In this document: positions 19,701 to 26,400 of the stretch, one piece after another
How the letters are laid out: every line of letters starts with the position of its first letter
Numbering within the stretch: the stretch's first letter is position 1
Assembly (NCBI GenBank): GCA_004211905.1
Contig: SHBP01000007.1
Span: forward strand, 1-64,000
Length of the DNA stretch: 64,000 nucleotides
Reading direction: 5' to 3'
From: SAR92 clade bacterium
Lineage (GTDB): Bacteria; Pseudomonadota; Gammaproteobacteria; Pseudomonadales; Porticoccaceae
The notes under the pieces: model-generated
Databases searched by the model: none
The model's input: the letters and a program-made list of their open reading frames with translations, nothing else
Told to the model about the DNA's origin: nothing
Made by a program: the position numbers and the translations under genes

Positions 19701-21375
19701 CATTATCCCGCACAGTAAAGCCAAAATTTAAGTCTCTCGGTACAGAGGATAGTGTTTCCCATGTTGACAAAGTGTTGGGGTTCTCAAGCGTTAGGTTCCC
19801 AGAGAGCACGCTGGACAGTTTAGGCATATACCTTTCACCGGCGCTGCTAGGAGATAGAGATCGGAAATTAGCGCCGCTAAGATTTTTCGGCCCAAAGCTA
19901 GTATCAGTGACAACTCCATCATCAATCTGTTCCCACGTGTAGCTGAGCACATCATCACTGTCCTCATCCGTAGCGCTGCCACTCAAAATATAAGGGGTCA
20001 GAATAGGTACAGTTCGATCCGGTATATCCTCAACAACAGGGAGGCTGTTCTCATTTGGCATGTCAACGTGACAACTCTGGTTTTGCAGGTAGGCTAGTGT
20101 TTGCTCGATGCTCACATAGTGGAAATATTCATCGCCCTGGAGGGCTACGTTATTTGAGCCAGTAATACCCGCATAACTCATTACCGTTGTCCCGCTGCCC
20201 GGCTCAACATTCTTACCCGTCCCCTCTGAGCGGTCGGAGAATGTATGGTTCGCGCCCACCTGGTGTCCGATCTCATGGGCAACAAGTTTTGTAAAATTAG
20301 AGCCCTCAGGTTGCAGCGAGTCTGACCATGCGCTTCCTTTAGATTTGTTATCACAAAAACCACCAATAGCACCTGCATAACCACATCCGCCAAAGCCACA
20401 GCTTATTGCACTAAAGATATGACCATGATCATAGTTAGCAGACCCAATTACGGCATCTAAATTAATCTGTAGCTCACTACTTAACGCACCCTCACTATCG
20501 GTATAAGGGTCCGTTGCTGGGTCTGTGTAAATAATAAGGTCATTGTTATCTACCAATTCAAGAGTGATACCAAAGTCGCGCTCAAAGATCGCGTTCACAT
20601 GAGTGAGCGTGGCATTTATTCCCGCCAGTGCGCCGGCGACAGTGCCACCGTGATATCTTGTGTACTGGCCATTAGTTGATACAGCGAGGCGGTATTTTGT
20701 GAGCGTGCTCGCATTAGAAAATTTACTCTGGTTCTCGTAGATTCTAGAAAAACTGCTATTAGTCAATCGGTTACTGGCTGGATTAATAGTTACTGAATTA
20801 GTCGGGGTAGTACAAATGAAACCATCTCGAGATTTAACAGCTTCAGTAAGGTCTGCTACAGCGTATGTGTTAGTGCCTCTAATCTTTTCAATAGTGACTT
20901 TTTCTGGCCGAGTACTACTGGTAATAGCAGCCTGTATACCCTCCGGCGCAAGACTAAAATGGATTTTCTGACTGGCGTCGTTTACTGCAACCCCAATGAA
21001 TGCACTAATTTCAGGAAATTTAGCCGCCAAGATTGGGGAGAAGTTTGATTTTTCTTTCACATCAAACGCTATCATTTCTCCAAATGCGTTAGGGAAATAG
21101 ATAATATTTTGTTTTTTAGCTAGTCCAATTTTTGATCTCAGAGCAGTCTGCAAAATGGATGTATCCAGGGACACAACGAGACCTGAAGGTGTTGTCGAAC
21201 CAATGGTATTTTTGGACAATATTAGAGGATCATTATTTTCTGAAGACCAATAAGCAAAGTCTTGATTATCATCCCAAATTCGCTCTACTTTTTCGTTGCT
21301 ATAAGCTGGGACAATTACAATAAAGGGAAGTATTAAGATAACTATTTTTGTGGCGCCACTAATATTTTTAAACAT
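13735..21375 (-). CDS. Giant secreted reprolysin-like metalloprotease with propellers, thrombospondin-3 repeats and dockerin-like end
   Basis: 2546 residues. In order: signal peptide (about 1-27, ending PAYS); prodomain-like part; metzincin catalytic domain with HEIGHQVGANH at 367-377 (three zinc His and the catalytic Glu) and the Met-turn TTVMSYAG; Ig/fibronectin-like domains; a proprotein-convertase P-domain-like segment (about 890-1030); a seven-repeat LVIVD propeller (about 1090-1415); a BspA-type leucine-rich stretch (HAFADSGITSVTLPGTI, about 1490-1590); a second seven-repeat propeller (about 1850-2140); Asp-rich thrombospondin type 3 repeats (about 2200-2390); and two EF-hand-like dockerin-type repeats (DIDGNG-x-DALTDGLL). 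It should be exported, calcium-stabilised and adhesive or proteolytic. It starts 23 bp after the stop of the related 1279-residue gene. The target is unknown. Confidence 0.85.
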   Translation of the reverse strand: MFKNISGATKIVILILPFIVIVPAYSNEKVERIWDDNQDFAYWSSENNDPLILSKNTIGSTTPSGLVVSLDTSILQTALRSKIGLAKKQNIIYFPNAFGEMIAFDVKEKSNFSPILAAKFPEISAFIGVAVNDASQKIHFSLAPEGIQAAITSSTRPEKVTIEKIRGTNTYAVADLTEAVKSRDGFICTTPTNSVTINPASNRLTNSSFSRIYENQSKFSNASTLTKYRLAVSTNGQYTRYHGGTVAGALAGINATLTHVNAIFERDFGITLELVDNNDLIIYTDPATDPYTDSEGALSSELQINLDAVIGSANYDHGHIFSAISCGFGGCGYAGAIGGFCDNKSKGSAWSDSLQPEGSNFTKLVAHEIGHQVGANHTFSDRSEGTGKNVEPGSGTTVMSYAGITGSNNVALQGDEYFHYVSIEQTLAYLQNQSCHVDMPNENSLPVVEDIPDRTVPILTPYILSGSATDEDSDDVLSYTWEQIDDGVVTDTSFGPKNLSGANFRSLSPSSAGERYMPKLSSVLSGNLTLENPNTLSTWETLSSVPRDLNFGFTVRDNAVGGGGIAQKTMKVSVVDQGGSFSVTSPADGLMYLANEAHTVAWNIAGTNLAPMLADKVTITLSVDGGLTFPYTLASDVDNDGSHDVTMPDFATSEARIRIQPNNNNIFYAISNENFSLTRKDIILSAQQYDYTVCSAESTVASLTYRTSPEYADTVLLSASNLPTALSVGFSPASVSADGTVISATITAGADILAGTYPINIDATSNNRSQSQVLNIKAYQAEFSPIKLLSPSKDSVTEKLKATLTWKADINADQYRIEVSTEESFSELIYNAVIAEASFEINGLEGDTKYYWRVSPLNRCTSGTYGDVGNFTTPDFVSAKELPLIIPAEPFIGVYTSTLSVPENGRISDINVLLDMTINNVNFLKITLTSPSNTVVTLIEQPGCGQSSGISAIFDDQGDDFSCGAGNSVPIITGRQKPQKDALSQFNEQPSKGDWVLTVSNFFTNVGAGSLNNFALQITTDSGVAVQNYPPVAFEQSLTALSGQEILIGLRGADPERSPLSYELASNPSGTLEAFSGEKLGDWAKRDLTPDACSFAWDLILFDDEDHAFSAGCYLWLLDVSNPSDPTFVSEVSNFEGRDEQYLGGVLSKDENTLFITQGNEGLIIFDVSDLTNIQPLGKYDTPSQAKSVVLSLDEKTAFVSDRSSQLQIIDVSDLGNPSLLSTFSSYGAISDAALSADGNTLYLVDWYFLESVDVSDPSAPVELGAVSTQIDLLGNNFGGYSGSLVLSSDEKIAYIASTAFGLVIIDISDPTDPKPMGNLFIDLYNSAGSPNMLTLSPDGSTIYLGEETAGVKVIDVRDAKNPILIDTIPTLGNSSGLTLSAAGDTLYNSNYRYSYASGMSVPGGLEIFSVERKSVTAGEITTPQLYYTSPSNGPGTDNFVFKVNDGALDSNQATISVSISDSINNDGTWTYTENSDETLTITGCVGPCPSDLVIPEQINSSPITGVSNHAFADSGITSVTLPGTISKIGDYAFYKNSLGGLTLGANINDIGAGSFSYNSIIVVSFLGDRPNIGADAFSLNRELKIVSYCPGKLDWPGTDISNGVSMIIPNEDCNATVAYDTSLIKIEAAALTSDTANLTLADLEAVSVLNEITPSYIDQYLTFIRLSSFIENVADIHRIISSVNSVMTNCPNSGRFVSVAGENPWPHEISWSLMGNDPDIPLLSGGAELLLFTCIGDGRYPLNMYDSFGDGWINDNGEVDTFFSILSADGTELAKEGLAAGFSGVAIIKLGSYPNQSPIAATQNVDVIRGIPKRITLSGEDADLDKLTMRLTKSPTSGSLYKNISVEPESSYASDVRIYDLALSRDQKTAYVANGNDGLKLISISDSGALDVVSVLDTDGLARSATLSQDEQTIFLADGTLGFKIINVSDKLNPTLVSSAVIGESVYDIALSANGNYAYIAHLSGVSRVDISDPVNPIAVATLLTPGDAQSIALSSDYKWAYVGDGFKGFTVLDISEPTALTLLNSMDTHGEVYSLALSEDNSTLYVADGYFGLKVFNVDNSSSPALIASVTNIGFVRSVEISNNGLTAYLATSQRVGPRMVNISDPSAPVLLSSSGNQEINYVIPSVDETKAYATVSSGLQSFTVSYKNPFTVGDTLLETSIYLSNDSNAQADSFEFLANDGTIDSGNAQVTITILNDTDGDRVADDEDAFPNDLTESIDTDGDGIGNNSDPDDDNDGVPDITDAYPLIGLNGLIDTDSDGIPDNCPSECLLLGMVADDDDDDDGVSDENDAFPLDAAESIDTDSDGIGNNADTDDDGDNVADGADTFPLDATESQDTDSDGVGDNADAFPNDATETVDSDSDGTGDNSDAFPNNSVYSLDSDSDGMPDAWETTYGLNPNDASDATSDQDNDGVSALDEFLAGTIPSGSLDIDGNGQYDALTDGLLLLRGMFGLDGNALVTGTIASDAVFTESVEIESRIETLGDLADIDGNGEIDALTDGLLTLRYLFGLEGDTLINGVVAGDATRTSAEDIEAHLAMLKPSL
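13738..14238 (-). repeat. Shared C-terminal cassette, copy in the 2546-residue gene
   Basis: Codes for the segment from DSDSDG-x-PDAWETTYGLNPNDA through the dockerin-like repeats to the end. It is clearly similar at DNA level to 21402-21903 in the same orientation; around 14160-14205 long runs are identical to 21820-21870. Points to duplication of a C-terminal module or of the whole gene. Confidence 0.75.
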
Positions 21376-21398
21376 TTTTATAGTATCTCAACTTGAAT

Positions 21399-24300
21399 TC
21401 ATAGTTCGGGTATCAAAGCTTTTAGATGAGCCTCAATCTCTACCGCGGTTGTTCTGGTCGCATCAGAGGCCACTACTCCAGCAATTAAGGTGTCCCCTTC
21501 TAAACCAAACAAATACCTCAATGTCAGCAAGCCATCTGTAAGGGCATCTATTGTGCCATTGCCATCGATATCTGCTAAATCACCCAGCGTTGCTATGCGG
21601 GACTCAATATCAACTGATTCTGTATAAGCCGCATCAGACGCTACGGTGCCTGTTACCAATGCACTACCGTCTAATCCAAACATTCCTCTGAGCAAAAGCA
21701 GTCCGTCTGTAAGGGCGTCATAACGCTGATTTCCATCAATATCGATTGAGTTAAAGGGGTGTGTATTTGCGAGGAATTCGTCTAGGGCAGAGACACCATC
21801 GTTATCCTGGTCACTTGTCGCATCTGCAGCATCATTTGGATTTAGCCCATACGTAGTTTCCCAGGCATCGGGTATCCCATCGCTATCGGAATCTTGAGAG
21901 TAAAGGTTGTTCTCTGGATAAGCATCATTATTATTGGCAACACCATCATCATCAGAATCGTTTGTTGGATCTAAAGGTGAGCTATCATTTTCATCAGCAA
22001 CACCGTCACCATCATCATCGGTATCCATTGTATTAAATATTCCATCGCTATCAGTGTCGATATCCTCAGTTCTACTCACGATTGAAGACAAAGATATATT
22101 AGTTCCATTAAATCTAGACCACATAGCCTCAACAAACGGTCCGTCCATTGCCATCGTAGGCCAAAATGCGGTTTCGCTATCAAAAGATAAATCTACAGGA
22201 GTCGTCCATGAAGAACTTGTGGTTGACTTGCTGCTGAATTGAACGACATTGTGGATACCATTGGAGCGTACCCAAGTAATACCAACTGAACCATTGGTGC
22301 GATCATCAACGTCAAGGCTAGGTAGCTTAGCGTGCTGTCCAGCAACTGACAGTGGGATAGGGGTGCCCCAGCTAAGTTGCGCATCCATTTCAGCTGCATA
22401 TACACGGAAGTCAGTACCATCGAATGCATACCAAGTCGTTACAGCTCTATTATTGGACAAGAAAGCAACTGTTTTTCGGTCAAGCTCAACTGACCTGTTG
22501 AACGCATCATGACCATTTGCTGAGAGTTGAGTAATTGATCCCAGCGTGCCACCCACCTTTTGTCTATAGCGCGCCATGATGTTACCTTTGGCTGCAAGTT
22601 TCTCTCCAGCTACTGCGTCAGCTTGCCGCCATGTGATTATCGCATTTCCATTAATATCTAATGCGGACTCGGCAAAGCCACCATGCAGAGTCTGATTGAT
22701 ATCTGAATAAGTTTCCACATCTCCCCATATCTCGGTATCAGCATCCCTATAACGGCCCTTTATTGCGAAGGCTCCATTGCCTGATATTTGCTGCCACGTA
22801 ACTAAAATATCGCCATGTGTGTTTATGCTTACCGATGGATCCTCTATTGCGGTAGTTCCATCGATCAGTGAAAGCGCAGTAGCCCATGAGCCCTCTATAT
22901 TTTTGTAACCAAACATAACAGACGGTGGCAAATTCCCGCTAGAGGCATCCTTGCGGCTCAGCCAAACTGCAGCTGCAACACCTGATTTATTCATAGTAAG
23001 ATCAGAGCGATAATTATTTCCTGTAGAAGAAAGAGAAATTGTGTTCGGCGTACCCCATTGGCTACCATTATGACTGACAACCTCTATACCCTTTCCACTT
23101 GACGGTTCCCATAAAGCGAGGGCATTACCGGCTTCATCAATTTGTATTTGGTGCGCAGCCACGGAATTACCACTTGCTGTAGGAAAAGATGTGGTAGCTC
23201 CCCACACGCCATCTGCTCCTTTGTAAGAAAGTTTTGCCTGCCCATCCCCAGAGCTACCATCTTCCCATATTGCAGCAGATGCCGATGTGCCATCGGGTAA
23301 CGAGGATAATCCAAGTGTAGGGAAAATCCCATGTTGATATGGAGATGAACCAGAATCTGGTCCAGCAGCAATATTCTCCCAAACTCTTGGGATATTTGTG
23401 GATACTGATCTAGAGTCAGGGGATATTGAAGACTTATGTTTTCTTTGGACGTAATTAGCGGCGTAAGAATCTATTCCCGGGGCATTAGTATCGATGATTT
23501 CATTTCTCTCCAGCCAGTCCCTTAAAGCAGTGGAGAACAGTCTTCCATAGGTTGGGGTGTTTAATGTGAATGATTGCTCTGTTAAGAAGCGGCCCTTATT
23601 TTCATACCCGAGCTCATTTGCATAAGGAATCCAGGTACTCATATAACTTCGCTCTGGATTGCTATGGTCGAGTCCTGTGTATCCAATAAATGATTGATCT
23701 GAGAGCTCAAGATCCATGACGGCTGGTGGCCAAGTCCCCGCAACATGTTTTATTCCAATGACATGACCAAGTTCATGTATTAGCACAGCAAGCGGGCTTT
23801 TATATGCGTCGATAACCACGGTCGCGCCGTTTCTCGATGACAGAGTCCCATTTAAAAATGTGGTACCAGTTACGTTGACCCAATCACTTAATCGGGCAAA
23901 AACAAGATTAATATGTCCTTCGCGGGCAACAGGTAGGTTAGCAAAGTCATACAGGATGGCATCGGTTCTCTTTGTTTCGACATACTCGGGTGAGTAAAAC
24001 GTTGAGATTGCAGCCAATTCAAAACCATCCCAGTGATCGTTACTGTAAAGCTCAAAGTACTCTGAGTTTACAGAGGCCAGCATATCCCTTATTTCTTGTT
24101 CGGTGGGCGTTGGCTTCTCTTGTGTCCCGTCTCGCAGTGTCCAGCAACCACAATCAAGTGTGATGTCATTAGTTATAATGATGGCATTAATTTTGACAGC
24201 CTTTGATTTGTCATTGGCCACAGGAATACTCTTGTAAGGGAGAACTTTAATTTCAGTATCCAACTCATAATGCCCTATTCCTCCAACTAGTCCATCAACC

Positions 24301-25238
24301 ATGTCTTCGCCCCACAAATCTTGACATTTCCTAATGCAGTAATCGTCGTCGTACTCCCCAAGTGGCGTTACAGCTATGTAGTACTTTCCAGTAGATGGAA
24401 GACTACTCAATATCCTTGCATTTCCGAAGGGTACGAATCCCTCATCACTTACAATTAGGTCAAAATTCTGATCAAATAAAAACAACTTTCCAGCAATAAA
24501 GCCCTCTCTATCACTGGGAAACGGCTCTATTATATCTAGCTGGATTTGCACAAAGTCATCTTTATTGGCAGTAAATGTCCAGACATCGACATTATTAGCT
24601 CTAGTTAAATGATCTTCATTTTTGATTCGCCAAAGACTGGTATCTTTATTAAAACCAGGGAGTTGTTCATACGCTAAATTTCGAATATCAGGGAGCTTTT
24701 CGAAGGGTGTAATCAATAATTGCTGTCCACTTGTATTAGTCACGGCTAGAGCAAACCCACCATGATCATTTCGGTAGCCATTTACTCTGAGTGTAAATAT
24801 TCCTGTTTCACTGGCTGTCAGGGTGTGTGGAAGGCAGCCTGGGTCGCTATCCCGCCAATAGCATTCATTTCCACTCGCAGACCTCTGCATTTGTCTTCGC
24901 ATCATTGCAACAGAGCCGTCTGGATTAAAAATTTCTAAAAAGGGCTCATTCAATTGTTGGGGACTACCGCCCACATTTATAGGTTTCTGTGAAACATTTG
25001 CCCGATATAAGTCAAACGTGTAATCGCTCCCACCGGTAAGGGCTACGGTAAAATATTGGCTTTGGTATTCTTTTCTTACAAAGCCATATTCTGGGTAGAG
25101 TTGAAGCTGGTCGCTGCTAACTCTCGAAGACGCGGATACTTCATTCGTATTGGTAAAGGCAGAAGAAGATAAAAAAACAAGGGCTGATAATATAACGAAT
25201 TTGACACAGTATTGCGGAATACTTAAACGTGAAGCCAT
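21399..25238 (-). CDS. Secreted metzincin-type metalloprotease with thrombospondin-3 and dockerin-like C-terminus
   Basis: 1279 residues. A signal peptide (about 1-30, FVILSALVFLSSSAFT) precedes Ig-like or PPC-like beta domains (FTLRVNGYRNDHGGFALAV). The catalytic site is HELGHVIGIKH at 488-498, matching the metzincin HExxHxxGxxH, followed by the Met-turn-like AVMDLELS. Residues about 640-1045 form a repeated beta domain with WxxxDG and LS-type strands, perhaps a propeller (sialidase-like repeats such as SINTHGDILVTWQQ and DINGNAIITWRQ). From about 1058, thrombospondin type 3 repeats (DTDSDGIFNTMDTDDDGDG) lead into two dockerin-like EF-hand repeats ending at PEL. It is the promoter-proximal gene of the island operon. 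The substrate is unknown. Confidence 0.85.
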   Translation of the reverse strand: MASRLSIPQYCVKFVILSALVFLSSSAFTNTNEVSASSRVSSDQLQLYPEYGFVRKEYQSQYFTVALTGGSDYTFDLYRANVSQKPINVGGSPQQLNEPFLEIFNPDGSVAMMRRQMQRSASGNECYWRDSDPGCLPHTLTASETGIFTLRVNGYRNDHGGFALAVTNTSGQQLLITPFEKLPDIRNLAYEQLPGFNKDTSLWRIKNEDHLTRANNVDVWTFTANKDDFVQIQLDIIEPFPSDREGFIAGKLFLFDQNFDLIVSDEGFVPFGNARILSSLPSTGKYYIAVTPLGEYDDDYCIRKCQDLWGEDMVDGLVGGIGHYELDTEIKVLPYKSIPVANDKSKAVKINAIIITNDITLDCGCWTLRDGTQEKPTPTEQEIRDMLASVNSEYFELYSNDHWDGFELAAISTFYSPEYVETKRTDAILYDFANLPVAREGHINLVFARLSDWVNVTGTTFLNGTLSSRNGATVVIDAYKSPLAVLIHELGHVIGIKHVAGTWPPAVMDLELSDQSFIGYTGLDHSNPERSYMSTWIPYANELGYENKGRFLTEQSFTLNTPTYGRLFSTALRDWLERNEIIDTNAPGIDSYAANYVQRKHKSSISPDSRSVSTNIPRVWENIAAGPDSGSSPYQHGIFPTLGLSSLPDGTSASAAIWEDGSSGDGQAKLSYKGADGVWGATTSFPTASGNSVAAHQIQIDEAGNALALWEPSSGKGIEVVSHNGSQWGTPNTISLSSTGNNYRSDLTMNKSGVAAAVWLSRKDASSGNLPPSVMFGYKNIEGSWATALSLIDGTTAIEDPSVSINTHGDILVTWQQISGNGAFAIKGRYRDADTEIWGDVETYSDINQTLHGGFAESALDINGNAIITWRQADAVAGEKLAAKGNIMARYRQKVGGTLGSITQLSANGHDAFNRSVELDRKTVAFLSNNRAVTTWYAFDGTDFRVYAAEMDAQLSWGTPIPLSVAGQHAKLPSLDVDDRTNGSVGITWVRSNGIHNVVQFSSKSTTSSSWTTPVDLSFDSETAFWPTMAMDGPFVEAMWSRFNGTNISLSSIVSRTEDIDTDSDGIFNTMDTDDDGDGVADENDSSPLDPTNDSDDDGVANNNDAYPENNLYSQDSDSDGIPDAWETTYGLNPNDAADATSDQDNDGVSALDEFLANTHPFNSIDIDGNQRYDALTDGLLLLRGMFGLDGSALVTGTVASDAAYTESVDIESRIATLGDLADIDGNGTIDALTDGLLTLRYLFGLEGDTLIAGVVASDATRTTAVEIEAHLKALIPEL
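21402..21903 (-). repeat. Shared C-terminal cassette, copy in the 1279-residue gene
   Basis: Partner of 13738-14238. It encodes the same WETTYGLNPNDA thrombospondin-3 junction and the same paired DIDGN-DALTDGLL repeats. Differences are mostly silent or conservative. Confidence 0.75.
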
Positions 25239-25333
25239 CCTTACACTCTCTTTTTTTTATTATTTAAGGGTAATAGCAAGCTTTTAAGCTGACGATAGTA
25301 TACTTAATAGTCCTATTCACAATAGAATTATAA

Positions 25334-25603
25334 AACTCAGGTGGACAACTAGCACCGAAGGGTCGGCAAACAAAATTGGCTGCAACATTATTAAAGAATG
25401 CAGGGAATACAAATAAACAAATCAAAGAGATTATGGCTCACGAATCTATCAACACTACACTAGATTACATGAACCCCGATGATCACCCTTTGAAACCGTT
25501 ACTATACACATCTGATTTTTGTGCAATTTTTTGTGCAATTTTTGTGCAGTTAGTAACTACTATCAACGAAAACCGCGTGGTTGGTCGGGACGGCAGGATT
25601 TGA
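25334..25603 (+). pseudogene. C-terminal remnant of a tyrosine-recombinase integrase
   Basis: The frame from the stop at 25331 encodes GRQTKLAATLLKNAG, then KQIKEIMAHESINTTLDYMNP. This matches the end of the phage-integrase catalytic domain: the box II Arg neighbourhood, the HESINTT region and the nucleophile Tyr of LDY. There is no start and no N-terminal two thirds; sequence upstream is not integrase-like. The frame then runs through the short repeats into the tRNA-Pro gene, stopping at 25603; similarity to integrases ends near 25510. Its position next to the tRNA attachment site fits the enzyme that once inserted the island. Confidence 0.75.
25516..25549 (+). repeat. Three tandem TTTTTGTGCA repeats near the attachment site
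   Basis: TTTTTGTGCAA at 25516-25526 and 25528-25538, and TTTTTGTGCAG at 25539-25549, spaced 12 and 11 bp, about one helical turn. They lie between the integrase remnant and the tRNA. Their place and spacing fit arm-type integrase or excisionase binding sites; no equivalent is seen at the other island end. Confidence 0.5.
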
Positions 25604-25623
25604 ACCTGCGACCACTACACCCC
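25581..25623 (-). repeat. Proximal attachment-site copy within tRNA-Pro
   Basis: Identical 43 bp to 13580-13622. It begins one base beyond the CCA end and stops within the C run of the anticodon loop, so integration restored a full tRNA gene on this side. Confidence 0.85.
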
Positions 25624-25658
25624 CAGTGTAGTGCGCTACCAGGCTGCGCTACGCCCCG
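25582..25658 (-). tRNA. tRNA-Pro, anticodon GGG
   Basis: 77 nt with encoded CCA. The minus strand folds as a full cloverleaf: acceptor CGGGGCG paired with CGTCCCG (one G-T), D-stem GCGC/GCGC, anticodon stem CTACA/TGTAG around the loop CTGGGGG (anticodon GGG at positions 34-36), five-base variable region, T-stem GCAGG/CCTGC with loop TTCAAAT. It reads proline codons CCC and CCU. Its 3' end serves as island attachment site. Confidence 0.95.
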
Positions 25659-25722
25659 ATGAGAAGATCGCAATCATACAGTTAAAGTGGTTTTTTGCAA
25701 CTCAAACTATACCTAAAAAGTG

Positions 25723-26076
25723 CTAACTTAACTCTTTCAGAACATCCTCTAACTCAGAGATGGTTTGATCAATTAGTTGCTTGTAAGGGGTCTGTTCTTT
25801 TTTGGAAGGCGTGTCATCAAGCTTCTGCTTTGCACCACCGATTGTAAACCCTTGTTCATACAGTAATGAACGGATCTGACGGATAAGAACAACATCTTGA
25901 CGTTGATAATAGCGCCTATTGCCCCTGCGCTTAACTGGCGTTAGGCTGGGGAATTCTTGTTCCCAATAACGTAAAACGTGTGGTTTAACTCCGCAGAGCT
26001 CGCTCACTTCACCAATCGTAAAATAGCGCTTGCCTGGAATTGCGGGTAATTGATTGTTGTTACTTGGTTCCAGCAT
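25723..26076 (-). CDS. MerR-family transcriptional regulator downstream of ihfA
   Basis: 117 residues from the ATG at 26076 (a TTG three codons earlier is possible). A winged helix-turn-helix follows: [27 protein letters not shown], then [37 protein letters not shown]. This is the small MerR protein nearly always found directly after ihfA in Gammaproteobacteria; it lacks an effector domain and metal-binding cysteines. Its function is not known. The start lies 17 bp inside the ihfA 3' end, so the two are co-translated. Confidence 0.88.
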   Translation of the reverse strand: MLEPSNNNQLPAIPGKRYFTIGEVSELCGVKPHVLRYWEQEFPSLTPVKRRGNRRYYQRQDVVLIRQIRSLLYEQGFTIGGAKQKLDDTPSKKEQTPYKQLIDQTISELEDVLKELS

Positions 26077-26359
26077 AGGTCTCAACTCGTGCTTTCAATT
26101 TTTGACCTGGTTTGAAGGTAACGACACGTCTAGCCGAGATAGGAATCTCTTCACCTGTCTTAGGATTTCTGCCAGGTCTGCTCTTCTTATCTCGAAGTTC
26201 AAAATTACCAAACCCTGAAATCTTGACCTGATCATTATTTTCTAGGGCCAAGCTGATCTCACCATAGAACATTTCGACAATTTCTTTAGCTTCACGCTTA
26301 TTAAGCCCAAGTTCATCGAACAGCATCTCTGCTAAATCTGCTTTGGTTAGTGCACCCAT
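26060..26359 (-). CDS. ihfA: Integration host factor alpha subunit
   Basis: 99 residues. DNA-bending nucleoid protein that pairs with Ihf[27 protein letters not shown] begins the helical dimer core; the beta-arm contains [23 protein letters not shown] with the intercalating Pro of the RNPKTG tip; then [12 protein letters not shown]. The ATG at 26359 is preferred over the TTG one codon before. It lies 41 bp downstream of pheT in the usual pheST-ihfA order. Confidence 0.96.
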   Translation of the reverse strand: MGALTKADLAEMLFDELGLNKREAKEIVEMFYGEISLALENNDQVKISGFGNFELRDKKSRPGRNPKTGEEIPISARRVVTFKPGQKLKARVETYAGTK

Positions 26360-26400
26360 CAAATAATACCTATTTCAATCCTTATGTGAGGTAGTTTCTA

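Larger units (their letters stand above)
13580..25623. mobile_element. tRNA-Pro genomic island (about 12 kb)
   Basis: Bounded by the 43-bp direct repeat of the tRNA-Pro 3' end (13580-13622 and 25581-25623). At the intact-tRNA side lie a degraded tyrosine recombinase C-terminus and three tandem TTTTTGTGCA repeats, as expected next to an attachment site. The cargo is a two-gene minus-strand operon encoding giant secreted metzincin-type proteins. No transposase, replication or conjugation gene is visible, and the integrase has lost most of its length, so the island looks fixed. Both flanks are ordinary chromosome: a DUF2452 gene on one side and merR-ihfA-pheT on the other. Confidence 0.8.
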
